This document shows, one piece after another, positions 15,629 to 22,096 of a DNA stretch of 23,421 bases (position 1 is its first letter; each line of letters begins with the position of its first letter). The notes under the pieces were generated by a model, which made no database searches, was not told where the DNA came from, and saw only the letters and a list, made by a program, of their open reading frames with translations. The stretch spans positions 1 through 23,421 of IMG/VR virus record IMGVR_UViG_3300041411_000108; one strand, given 5' to 3'. A program made the translations under genes and the position numbers. The stretch comes from a virus.

Positions 15629-15657
15629 ACTATAGGATAGTTGGTGCACCAACGCAA
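15629..15657 (-). promoter_or_regulatory. Putative promoter of the attP-side gene cluster
   Basis: On the minus strand, TTGCGT (-35, 15652-15657) and TATAGT (-10, 15629-15634, one base from consensus) are separated by exactly 17 bases. Transcription would start near 15622, leaving a leader of about 40 bases before the 58-residue protein gene. It lies just beyond the integrase stop, so the eight downstream genes could be expressed without int, for example from a quiet prophage. Predicted by eye only. Confidence 0.55.
15640..15653. promoter_or_regulatory. Perfect 14-bp palindrome, candidate operator
   Basis: GTTGGTGCACCAAC is a perfect inverted repeat placed between the predicted -35 and -10 elements, overlapping the edge of the -35. 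A repressor bound here would block RNA polymerase. The binder is unknown; candidates in the window are the double-HTH protein (19243-19734) and the ribbon-helix-helix-like proteins. Confidence 0.6.
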
Positions 15658-15670
15658 GAAGAGAATTCGA

Positions 15671-16840
15671 TTATCCGTGCTTTCTGATTTCAGCCTGCTC
15701 AGGACTCCCAAACATCGCCACCGCCTTATCCCCCGACGAGTCGCCATCGGTTGGAATCCAGCGCCCGTATACCCTGGCAATCATGAGCCAGGATGCGTGC
15801 CCCATCTGCTTGGCCACCCACATCGGATGCTCGCCCGCGCTCAGCATCATGGATGCGTAGGTGTGCCGGGTCTGGTACGGGTTCCGGTAGCGCACGCCTG
15901 CCCGGCGGATGGTCGGCGTCCACAATGATTTACGCAGCTCCTGGTCGCCGTTGAATGCCCGGTTGTGCCTCGGGTCGTGGAAAACGGCCTTCCCCTCTAT
16001 ATAGGTGTGCTCGCGCTGGGCCTTCAGCGCCTCGAACGACATGGGCAGCAGGCGCACACTACGAACCCCGGCCGCTGTCTTCGGCGTCTCTGCCTCGCTG
16101 GCCGCCGCCGTCAACCCTCGCGACACCCTCACCTCTCCTCGATGCCAGTCAATGTCGCCCCACTCCAGCGCGACCAGCTCCGACGTGCGCAACCCAGTCC
16201 AGAAGGCGAACTGCAACAGGTTCCGATATTGCCCGGTCGCTGCCGCCAGAATTGCTCGCTGCTCATCTGGACTGAAAGGGTCGATCTCGTCCTCGGTGCG
16301 CGGCTTGCCCTTCACTGAATACGTCCAGCCGGCCAGTGGGTTCGATTCGATCAGCTCGTCATCCACGGCATCGCTCAGGGCCGAGCGCAGGCAGCTTTGC
16401 ACGTTGGCCAGCCGCTTGTTCGTCGCCGACATCTTGGCCATGGCCGCCTTGACCTCCTTTCGCGTAACAAGCGCTAGTGGGAGCGAGCCCAGCGCCGGGA
16501 CCAGCACCCCAGAAACGATCTTGCGGTAACCATCCAGCGTGGACGCCTTCAGGATGCCGGCCTTGCGCTCAAGCCATTCATCCAGGTACTGGCCCAGCGG
16601 CACCTGGCCGGACTGGCCGACAGCCGATGCCGCGCGCTTCGACCGTGGGAACGCCTCGGCATAGTCAAACTCGCCCCGGTGAATCGCCAGATCGATGGAA
16701 GCCTTCTGCTGCTGCGCCCGCTTCAGGTTGGCCGGCGTAGGCTCCAGCGGCAGGCGCTCGCGACGCTGAACGCCATCCAGCATAAAGCTGATCTCGATAC
16801 TGCTTTTCGATGCCGCACGCACCCCGCGCTTCGCAGCCAT
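15671..16840 (-). CDS. int: Tyrosine site-specific integrase
   Basis: A 389-residue phage integrase that recombines attP with the host att site. AGGGG lies 6 bases before the ATG. The N-terminal part (residues about 12-66: ISFMLDGVQRRERL to FDYAEAFP) is the DUF3596-type arm-binding domain. Residues about 80-165 are the SAM-like core-binding domain, and 185-360 the catalytic domain with R218 (TGLRTSEL), K254, R325 with H326 (YQTRHTYAS), H348 (QMGHAS) and nucleophile Y358 (ARVYGRW). The usual first His of the HxxR box is Tyr (Y322), as in other members of this group I know. The probable attP lies about 2.7 kb away on the left, with eight small genes between, which is further than usual. Confidence 0.95.
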   Translation of the reverse strand: MAAKRGVRAASKSSIEISFMLDGVQRRERLPLEPTPANLKRAQQQKASIDLAIHRGEFDYAEAFPRSKRAASAVGQSGQVPLGQYLDEWLERKAGILKASTLDGYRKIVSGVLVPALGSLPLALVTRKEVKAAMAKMSATNKRLANVQSCLRSALSDAVDDELIESNPLAGWTYSVKGKPRTEDEIDPFSPDEQRAILAAATGQYRNLLQFAFWTGLRTSELVALEWGDIDWHRGEVRVSRGLTAAASEAETPKTAAGVRSVRLLPMSFEALKAQREHTYIEGKAVFHDPRHNRAFNGDQELRKSLWTPTIRRAGVRYRNPYQTRHTYASMMLSAGEHPMWVAKQMGHASWLMIARVYGRWIPTDGDSSGDKAVAMFGSPEQAEIRKHG

Positions 16841-16911
16841 ACGCCACCCCTGACGATTCGTTTAGTTGGCCGACAGTTTAGACCCGTGCCGCGCTGGGCG
16901 GCAGAAGGTGG

Positions 16912-17235
16912 TTATAGGTTGCGAAGTTCTTTTCGCTGCTCTGGCGACTGAGCTGGATAGCCGAAATAGAAGCGCCGCTTGCCTGTGTAGCCGCACTCAC
17001 TGCAACCGGTCGATGGTCCGCAACCGCAGCCACCCTCACATCCGCAGCTGCACCCACTACATGACAATGTCACAACCCCTTCTTCCTCGACTTCGCCGTC
17101 CTCGGTAATCCAATATTTACGCCGCCGATCAAGCCGGAACCCGGCCACCTCTTCAGCCTGCTCATATGTCGCCGGCTCGACTCGAAATCCATACTCAGCG
17201 CTTGGATCAGCGACTGATCGCATAACTTTTGGCAT
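16912..17235 (-). CDS. Cys-cluster protein, probable metal-binding
   Basis: A 107-residue protein. GAGGA lies 7 bases before the ATG. Residues 59-81 hold eight Cys in 23 positions (C59, 62, 64, 66, 70, 72, 78, 81), embedded in Gly, then GYTGKRRFYFG. The first half is charged (Arg/Glu-rich). The dense Cys set can bind two zinc ions or more; it recalls DnaJ-like zinc repeats but does not keep their spacing. It is the gene before int in the leftward region; 71 bases separate it from the int start. Function unknown. Confidence 0.72.
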   Translation of the reverse strand: MPKVMRSVADPSAEYGFRVEPATYEQAEEVAGFRLDRRRKYWITEDGEVEEEGVVTLSCSGCSCGCEGGCGCGPSTGCSECGYTGKRRFYFGYPAQSPEQRKELRNL

Positions 17236-17286
17236 GTCGAATTCCTCGCCCGCCGTACACCGGCAGGCTCTTGTGTGGGGTAGGGG

Positions 17287-17484
17287 TTAGGCGAGTTCGG
17301 CGTTGAACGCTTCGATAATCGCCGGGGCGCAGAAGGTGATCGGCAGAGCGTCGGAGCTTTTGCCATCGCTGATGATCACCCAGCCATCTTTTCGCAGGGT
17401 GCAGGTCTCGTTACCACGCCGGATGCGCGCGATCGGCAGGCCATGGAATGGCAGGCGGCGATTGATCCAGTAAATCCACTTCAT
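17287..17484 (-). CDS. Small hypothetical protein
   Basis: A 65-residue protein starting MKWIYWINRRLPFHGLPIAR. GAGGAG lies a few bases before the ATG, and the start overlaps the preceding stop as ATGA. Basic, Trp-rich N-terminus and a helical end (APAIIEAFNAELA). No recognised domain. Confidence 0.65.
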   Translation of the reverse strand: MKWIYWINRRLPFHGLPIARIRRGNETCTLRKDGWVIISDGKSSDALPITFCAPAIIEAFNAELA

Positions 17485-17810
17485 ATCAGCTCCTCGTCGC
17501 CGTCACAGCTCGGCGTTCCAGCCTTGGCCAGCGCGATCACCTCTTCGGTCTGCTTGAGCAGTTCAGGGTATTGATCGTTCCAGTTCTGCTTGTAGGCCTT
17601 TTCCAGCATGGCTTCGAGCGCCTTCAGCAGCTGCGGAGCGGTGCGCATCAGATAGGCATTGGCCCATGACTCGTCGCCGATGACGAACTTGATGCCGTTG
17701 TGATCCATGGCGCCGAGGTTGGCCACGGCCAGGTAATCCCCGTCACGCTCGACGCAGATCGAGTAGTCCTGCCGATCGACCAGCCATTCTTCCTTCGTGT
17801 GGTTGCTCAT
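17481..17810 (-). CDS. Hypothetical phage protein (APxLLxALE type)
   Basis: A 109-residue protein of a type very common in phage early regions: an N-terminal W-x-V-type beta half (EEWLVDRQDYSICVERDG), then ANAYLMRTAPQLLKALEAML, the characteristic helix seen as 'NA-x-LI-AAP-x-LLEALE' in many phage hypotheticals, and a short acidic tail. Function of the family is unknown. ATGA overlaps on both sides show tight coupling with its neighbours. Confidence 0.75.
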   Translation of the reverse strand: MSNHTKEEWLVDRQDYSICVERDGDYLAVANLGAMDHNGIKFVIGDESWANAYLMRTAPQLLKALEAMLEKAYKQNWNDQYPELLKQTEEVIALAKAGTPSCDGDEELI

Positions 17811-18160
17811 GGCTTCGCCGCCTGCATGGATTTACCAATCTCAGCGGCTGCGCGGACGATGGCGCGGCGCAGTGCTTCGCGCTTGCCACCAGTCTCTGCC
17901 ACTGGCTGCATGATTGAGTTGCAGGAGTCTGGCCCGGTCGGGTAGGTGGCATAAGCGCACGGCCCAAAGAAACGGTCGTCATAGCCGGTACTCAGGCAAA
18001 GCTTGTGGCGAATGCTTTTCGCTTGAGAAAGCTCGACCAGCGGCTCCCACTGCTCGTAGTTGAAGCCGCCGTCGAATGTGATAGACCCGGTAAGTGCGTC
18101 GTAAGCGCCTCCGATAGCCTTGGCGGCAAGCTCCAGTAATTCGCGATCTGTCATGTTCAT
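17807..18160 (-). CDS. Hypothetical phage protein (DUF2591/NinX-like)
   Basis: A 117-residue protein with a helical start (MTDRELLELAAKAIG) and a WEPLVELSQAKSIRHKL segment, ending in REALRRAIVRAAAEIGKSM. The pattern 'WNPL..DGDALRL...' followed by 'RRAIVRAAAEIG' is typical of phage proteins near the DUF2591/NinX group. The start at 18160 overlaps the previous stop as ATGA with GGAG 9 bases upstream; ATG 18154 with GAAGG 7 bases upstream is nearly as good. Function unknown. Confidence 0.7.
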   Translation of the reverse strand: MNMTDRELLELAAKAIGGAYDALTGSITFDGGFNYEQWEPLVELSQAKSIRHKLCLSTGYDDRFFGPCAYATYPTGPDSCNSIMQPVAETGGKREALRRAIVRAAAEIGKSMQAAKP

Positions 18161-18315
18161 GCCTTCGCACTCCAAACGCTGCCGTCTACCAGGTCACCGC
18201 GGCGAACAAACTTCGCTCCGCCCGTCAGGTGATGCAGGATCGCGAACTCGGCAGAAGTGCGAGCCAGCGAGTAGGTGCGCCCGGTCGGGCGGTGGGTGTA
18301 GGTTGTGGTTTCCAT
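18157..18315 (-). CDS. Small hypothetical protein
   Basis: A 52-residue protein (METTTYTHRPTGRTYSLART). CAGGAG lies 8 bases before the ATG at 18315, which is preferred over an in-frame start 15 residues upstream inside the previous gene. The end (GAKFVRRGDLVDGSVWSAKA) looks folded and not repetitive. It sits 5 bases after the previous stop and overlaps the next start. No family recognised. Confidence 0.65.
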   Translation of the reverse strand: METTTYTHRPTGRTYSLARTSAEFAILHHLTGGAKFVRRGDLVDGSVWSAKA

Positions 18316-18320
18316 GCGGG

Positions 18321-18716
18321 TTACTCCTGGCTGAGGATGTCGAGCTGGGCTTTGGCGCATTCGTCGGGACCGTGCGGCAGGCGGTTCGGTTCGATTACTA
18401 CGTACTCACTGTCATCACCGTGATGACCGGCTTCACGTCGCGACTCGTTGTCGAACTTGTCGCGCAACGATTTGCTGATCTTGATTTCGTGGCGCGGAGG
18501 CTTCAGGAACTCGATCAATTCGGCGTCAGTCATGGCGTCCATCTTGAGGATGGCCAGCTGCAGGACTTCGCTGATTTCTTCGGTGCTTGATCGCTCCCGG
18601 ATGCGGTCCATCGCCTGGTGAATCCCGGGCCGGACCTTGTGTCTCAGTTCGCGCTCGTCGTACTGCTCGCGCTTCTTCGCGGCCTTCGCTGACCGTTCCT
18701 TCGTGCTCTTCGCCAT
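18321..18716 (-). CDS. Putative ribbon-helix-helix-like phage protein
   Basis: A 131-residue basic protein. The start MAKSTKERSAKAAKKREQYD at 18716 matches the start of a hypothetical family I know from Pseudomonas phages; the ribosome site GGAAGG is 9 bases upstream. The ERELRHKVRP strand, HQAMDRIRERS helix and TEEISEVLQLAILKM helix (about 21-60) could form an Arc-like DNA-binding fold. A second PPRHEIKISKSLRDKF segment follows. It lies one base after the previous stop. A DNA-binding role is plausible but unproven. Confidence 0.7.
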   Translation of the reverse strand: MAKSTKERSAKAAKKREQYDERELRHKVRPGIHQAMDRIRERSSTEEISEVLQLAILKMDAMTDAELIEFLKPPRHEIKISKSLRDKFDNESRREAGHHGDDSEYVVIEPNRLPHGPDECAKAQLDILSQE

Positions 18717-18717
18717 G

Positions 18718-19176
18718 TTATGCCGCCTTCCTTTGGTTCCATGCCCCGGCGGCCTCGAACAGCTGAGCCGCCTGCCTTTCTTCCAGTGATGTTTCGTAGG
18801 GGATCGCAATCCAGCCGCTCGCAGCCAGGTGCTGAGCATTGCAGGAATCTCGCAGCTCGATATAGAAGTGCTCGATCACGTCCGATATGTTGGCCGCCAG
18901 ATGAACACCTACTGGCGAGACCTCGACTGATTTGCAGTATTCGGCGCCGGCCTGGTCGATACACATGCAGCTGATGTAAATCGTCCATTGGTGCGCTATT
19001 TCAAAGATGGCGCTACCGATTTGATGGCTGATAATTCGGCGGGAGTTGGCCACGTTGAACAGCGACTGCTTGCCGCTCGGGTCGATATTCACGATACAGG
19101 TGTGATTGGTCCGCAGCAGTGACCGGCAGGCTCGCTCGACCCTGGCCCGCATGTTGTTCGGTTTGCGCTTTTTCAT
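18718..19176 (-). CDS. Hypothetical Pseudomonas phage protein
   Basis: A 152-residue protein that starts MKKRKPNNMRARVERACRSL. The ATG at 19176 is chosen because this opening is conserved in Pseudomonas phage relatives as I remember them; a GTG at 19221 would add 15 residues. The ribosome site is weak. It has a mixed alpha/beta middle (IAHQWTIYISCMCIDQAGAE), then HLAASGWIAIPYETSLEERQ and GAWNQ near the end. No catalytic motif seen. Its role in the early region is unknown. Confidence 0.75.
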   Translation of the reverse strand: MKKRKPNNMRARVERACRSLLRTNHTCIVNIDPSGKQSLFNVANSRRIISHQIGSAIFEIAHQWTIYISCMCIDQAGAEYCKSVEVSPVGVHLAANISDVIEHFYIELRDSCNAQHLAASGWIAIPYETSLEERQAAQLFEAAGAWNQRKAA

Positions 19177-19242
19177 TCGATAGCCCGCTCGCTGGCAGTT
19201 GGTGCTGGTCAAGGCGCGCACGCTGGCGCACCAAGGATTTGA

Positions 19243-19734
19243 TCATTCGCACGAAGACGGCCCTGGGAAGGCGATGCGGTAGGTGTTCACCAATCTGTCC
19301 ATCCTGTGCCAGCCGATGCCGATCTGATTCCGCACCTTGAGTTTGCTCAGGCCGATCTGTGCCAGTGCATTGATCCGCTCGACCAGCGCCTTATCCTCAC
19401 CTGGCTTTACATGCCTGCTGCCCGGGTTGCGCCCGGCACCATTGCGCAGACTGATCCCCGACAACTTGCAGACCTTCGTTATCCGGTCCTGAGAAATTCC
19501 CATGTGCTGGGCCATTTCCGTCTTGCTCATCGTTTCGCTCAGCGTTCGGATCTGATCGGCCATCTGTCGTAGCTCGATCTCTTCCTGCGTCAGCCGAGGC
19601 TCGATGCGCGGCGGTAGGGGTTTGAATTCGAAGGTTTGCAGCACGTCGATCTTGCCGCCAGAGCGCAGGAACGCTTCTTGAGCAGAGGCCAGTGAAGATC
19701 GGTCAATAATTCGGAGGTCGTTGTATTGGTTCAT
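19243..19734 (-). CDS. Double helix-turn-helix protein, putative regulator
   Basis: A 163-residue protein. The ATG at 19734 is preferred over 19761 because the latter lies inside the terminator hairpin. Residues about 70-94 (SKTEMAQHMGISQDRITKVC) are a good helix-turn-helix, and about 128-153 (LSKLKVRNQIGIGWHRMDRL) a second one. The N-terminal 60 residues are acidic and helical near the end (EEIELRQMADQIRTL). It is the first gene after the terminator that follows the exonuclease, so its expression may depend on read-through or antitermination. A control role in the downstream leftward genes is inferred. Confidence 0.72.
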   Translation of the reverse strand: MNQYNDLRIIDRSSLASAQEAFLRSGGKIDVLQTFEFKPLPPRIEPRLTQEEIELRQMADQIRTLSETMSKTEMAQHMGISQDRITKVCKLSGISLRNGAGRNPGSRHVKPGEDKALVERINALAQIGLSKLKVRNQIGIGWHRMDRLVNTYRIAFPGPSSCE

Positions 19735-19743
19735 TTGGCACCC

Positions 19744-19772
19744 AAAAGAAAGGGCGCTCATTGGCGCCCTTT
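19744..19772 (-). terminator. Rho-independent terminator after the exonuclease gene
   Basis: A 9-bp perfect stem (AAAGGGCGC at 19749-19757 with GCGCCCTTT at 19764-19772) and a 6-base loop. On the minus strand it is followed by CTTTT, making a TTTCTTTT tract. It lies 18 bases after the exonuclease stop and just before the HTH gene. On the plus strand there is no T tract beyond the stem, so it should act leftward only. Confidence 0.8.
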
Positions 19773-19789
19773 GTCGGTTACTTGGTTGG

Positions 19790-20458
19790 TTATTTGGTCA
19801 GAGCCTTGCGCAGGTACGGGTCAATGTCAGTTCCGAGCAGCCAGGATTTATAACTGGCCGGAATGTCTTCGATTTTCGATCCGGCGTGCTTGCCGAAGCG
19901 GATCACGGTCGGAATGCGCGCCTCTTCGGAGATCTCCCAAAGCTTCTCGAAGCTGGAAACCGCCACCCCGTTACGAATGTTCAGCTCCATCAAGATGACG
20001 ATCAGCAGCATCCGGCAGTTGTGCACGTCGTCGAGCGCGGCGTGTGCGCCCTGGAGCATTTGCCGGGCCTGGGCGCGGTAGTGCAGGTAGATCATCGCCG
20101 ACTGGCTGTGCGAGTCAGCATCCGGCCAGAGCGCACGGCTCAGCGCCTGAGTGCAGATCCGCTTCACGTCCGGCTGACCGATCACGCCCCAGTCATAGTC
20201 GACGTTGTGGCCGATGATGTACTGGGTGCCGGCGGGCAGCGCGAAGTCAGTGTGCGGCGGGCAGCCGACCAGCTCTTCGTCGTAGATATGGCTGGTGGCC
20301 AGCGCGCCCAGCTCGATCGGCTTATCAGCCTTGTAGCGCTGCAGGAATTCTTCGACGACTTCCAGGGTCTGGATGTCGGCGAGTTTGAGATAGGCGCCTT
20401 CGACCATTTGCGGGTCTTTCAGGCCGGTGGTTTCACTGTCAAAGATAATTGCGTTCAT
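19790..20458 (-). CDS. DEDD-family 3'-5' exonuclease with DUF3820 tail
   Basis: A 222-residue DnaQ-like exonuclease. The metal-binding residues are visible: D7 and E9 in FDSETTGL, D87 or D89 in HNVDYDW, and H139 with D144 in HAALDDVHNC, giving a DEDDh-type set. Residues about 186-220 (IRFGKHAGSKIEDIP, SYKSWLLG) are a DUF3820 module, often found fused to such exonucleases. AGGGG is about 7 bases before the ATG. With SSB and the Sak4-like ATPase upstream it forms the DNA recombination/replication block. It may trim 3' ends in recombination; the phage substrate is not known. Confidence 0.9.
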   Translation of the reverse strand: MNAIIFDSETTGLKDPQMVEGAYLKLADIQTLEVVEEFLQRYKADKPIELGALATSHIYDEELVGCPPHTDFALPAGTQYIIGHNVDYDWGVIGQPDVKRICTQALSRALWPDADSHSQSAMIYLHYRAQARQMLQGAHAALDDVHNCRMLLIVILMELNIRNGVAVSSFEKLWEISEEARIPTVIRFGKHAGSKIEDIPASYKSWLLGTDIDPYLRKALTK

Positions 20459-20487
20459 TTGTTACCCCTATGGTTTTTGCTGAATGA

Positions 20488-20511
20488 CCGATGCCGGGAT
20501 TCCGGCATCGG
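20488..20511 (-). other. Strong intergenic hairpin between ssb and exonuclease genes
   Basis: A perfect 10-bp stem, CCGATGCCGG with CCGGCATCGG, and a 4-base loop fill most of the 61-base gap. No T tract follows on either strand, so it does not look like a classic terminator. It may stabilise or process the leftward mRNA, or be a protein site. Confidence 0.6.
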
Positions 20512-20519
20512 CCTGATAG

Positions 20520-21026
20520 TTACGCTCCGGCCAGGTGGTGCATTGGCGCGAACGGTATGTCGTCGTCGAAGCTGTCAGGCGGCGCGGCCTGCTGGTTTTG
20601 CTGAGGTCGGGATTGCTGCGATTGCTGGCGCTGCTGCTGAGGCTGCTGGCGCTGCGCCGATTGCTGCTGGTCACCTTCTTGAGGCCTGCCTCCGAGCAGC
20701 TGCATGGTGCCCTGCATGTCGACGACGATTTCCGTGGTGTAACGCTTGATGCCGTCCTTCTCCCACTCGCGGGTCTGTAGCTTGCCCTCGATGTACACCT
20801 GCGAACCTTTGCGCAGGTACTCGCCGGCGATCTCGGCAACCTTGCCGAACATCGACACCCGGTGCCATTCGGTTTTCTCAACCTTCTGGCCGGTCTGCTT
20901 GTCGGTCCACTGTTCGCTGGTGGCCAAGCTCAGGTTGGTTACCGCGTTACCGTTTGGGAGGTAGCGAACCTCCGGATCTTGTCCGCAAGTTCCCACCAAT
21001 ATGACTTTGTTTACACCACGGGCCAT
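20520..21026 (-). CDS. ssb: Single-stranded DNA-binding protein
   Basis: A 168-residue SSB that coats ssDNA during phage replication and recombination. The ATG at 21026 ([19 protein letters not shown]) is the usual SSB start and has GAGG 8 bases upstream; an ATG two codons earlier is too close to that site. The OB-fold fills about residues 1-110 ([19 protein letters not shown], then [19 protein letters not shown]). It is followed by a Gln/Arg/Pro-rich linker. The acidic tip DSFDDDIPF is kept, but nine more residues (APMHHLAGA) follow, whereas cellular SSB ends at IPF. That tip normally binds partner proteins, so the extension may change partner choice. Confidence 0.94.
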   Translation of the reverse strand: MARGVNKVILVGTCGQDPEVRYLPNGNAVTNLSLATSEQWTDKQTGQKVEKTEWHRVSMFGKVAEIAGEYLRKGSQVYIEGKLQTREWEKDGIKRYTTEIVVDMQGTMQLLGGRPQEGDQQQSAQRQQPQQQRQQSQQSRPQQNQQAAPPDSFDDDIPFAPMHHLAGA

Positions 21027-21074
21027 GCTCATTACCTCGATTGGATGCCCCGGCGTCTGCCAGGGCTTGAATGG

Positions 21075-21932
21075 TTATGCCGCCTGCGTCAGCTCGGCCT
21101 TGCGCTTGTCTTTGGCCTCAACGACCTTTGTAACCAGGTCATCGAAGCCAATGGCGATGGCCTTGGCTGCGTTGAATGCCGACTGAAGTGCGTTCATGTC
21201 GGCGGCGGCGGCGATGTCGAATATCGCGTCGATCAGCAGCTCTTTGGCGCGATCCTCTGGACTGACGCCTGAGTTAAGCCAGGCCAGCAGCTTGTGACCG
21301 GTTGCCTCAGTGATCAGCTCGGGGGCGTCGAAGATCTTCGTCCGGTCCTTGCTGGCCAGGGCGGTGTGTGAGTCGTGCGTGACATCCAGCACAACCGTGA
21401 ATTCGTAGTCAGTGCCATCGCGCTGTTCTGACTTCATTCCCAGCTTGACGATCTTCTTGCCCTCGCCCTGCACCGTTTCAGTCTTGCTTCGCATGGTGCA
21501 AATGACGTGCAGGGAGCTGGTCAAAATCTTGTTGGTCAGCTGACGGTGCCGTGGCGTGGTTTCATTCCAGGCCGCCCAGGTGTTGCCGCGAAACTTCTGG
21601 TGGGCAAGTTGCTCGTTGGCCTCAAGGCAGCCGCCAGGTCCTGTCCACTCATGTGAGTAGCTATCGATGATCAGCACGTTGTACCCGGCCGCCTCGGCCG
21701 CAGTGATGGCCTCGACATAGCGCTCTGGCGAGAAAGGTGGCTGCAACTCAAGGACATCAAAGTCGGCTATGTCTGAGTACAGCGAGGCGCTTCCCTGCTC
21801 GGTGTCGATCACTGCGATGCGGCCGCCCAGCCCCTTGGCCATGAGCAGCGCGGAATAGGTCTTGCCCGATCCTGATGGCCCGGCAAGTGCTAACCGTAGT
21901 TTTGCCTGCTTGCGTTCGGCTTTCTTGAACAT
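21075..21932 (-). CDS. RecA-like ATPase, probable Sak4-type annealase (AAA_24)
   Basis: A 285-residue P-loop ATPase. The ATG at 21932 has GAGG 8 bases upstream. Walker A is GPSGSGKT (18-25), a DTEQGSAS segment follows near 43-50, and Walker B is NVLIIDS with D90. This fits the phage nucleotide-binding family AAA_24 (PF13479), which includes Sak4 recombinases that act with a cognate SSB; here ssb is the next gene. The ATPase core ends near 230. The last 55 residues are helical (EDRAKELLIDAIFDIAA) and exceed a minimal Sak4, so they may be an added domain. It probably takes part in homologous recombination; a replication-helper ATPase is the alternative. Confidence 0.82.
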   Translation of the reverse strand: MFKKAERKQAKLRLALAGPSGSGKTYSALLMAKGLGGRIAVIDTEQGSASLYSDIADFDVLELQPPFSPERYVEAITAAEAAGYNVLIIDSYSHEWTGPGGCLEANEQLAHQKFRGNTWAAWNETTPRHRQLTNKILTSSLHVICTMRSKTETVQGEGKKIVKLGMKSEQRDGTDYEFTVVLDVTHDSHTALASKDRTKIFDAPELITEATGHKLLAWLNSGVSPEDRAKELLIDAIFDIAAAADMNALQSAFNAAKAIAIGFDDLVTKVVEAKDKRKAELTQAA

Positions 21933-21945
21933 GGTGTCACCTCGG

Positions 21946-22089
21946 TTAAATCGGTTGGTTGTCCCACTGGCGTTCAATCTTGATCGCCTCGTCTTCGTAC
22001 TCTTTGCGCTGATCGCCCTTGAACTGCTCAGGGTCGAACGCGCCTACCGTCATCCAGTCGAGCTGGGCGGTCAGTCGTGGTGTGTTCAT
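21946..22089 (-). CDS. 47-residue acidic protein
   Basis: A small ORF between the coiled-coil gene and the ATPase gene, with GAGG 5 bases before the ATG and a TAA stop 14 bases before the next start. It reads MNTPRLTAQLDWMTVGAFDP, then a charged helix with EQFKGDQRKEYEDEAIKIER. The composition is coding-like and it fills a gap that would otherwise be empty. No family recognised. Confidence 0.62.
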   Translation of the reverse strand: MNTPRLTAQLDWMTVGAFDPEQFKGDQRKEYEDEAIKIERQWDNQPI

Positions 22090-22096
22090 GGGCGCC

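Noticed and set aside
19721-20749. 342-residue plus-strand ORF
   Set aside because: Runs antisense through the exonuclease, the hairpin and SSB, whose active-site motifs clearly define the real coding strand.
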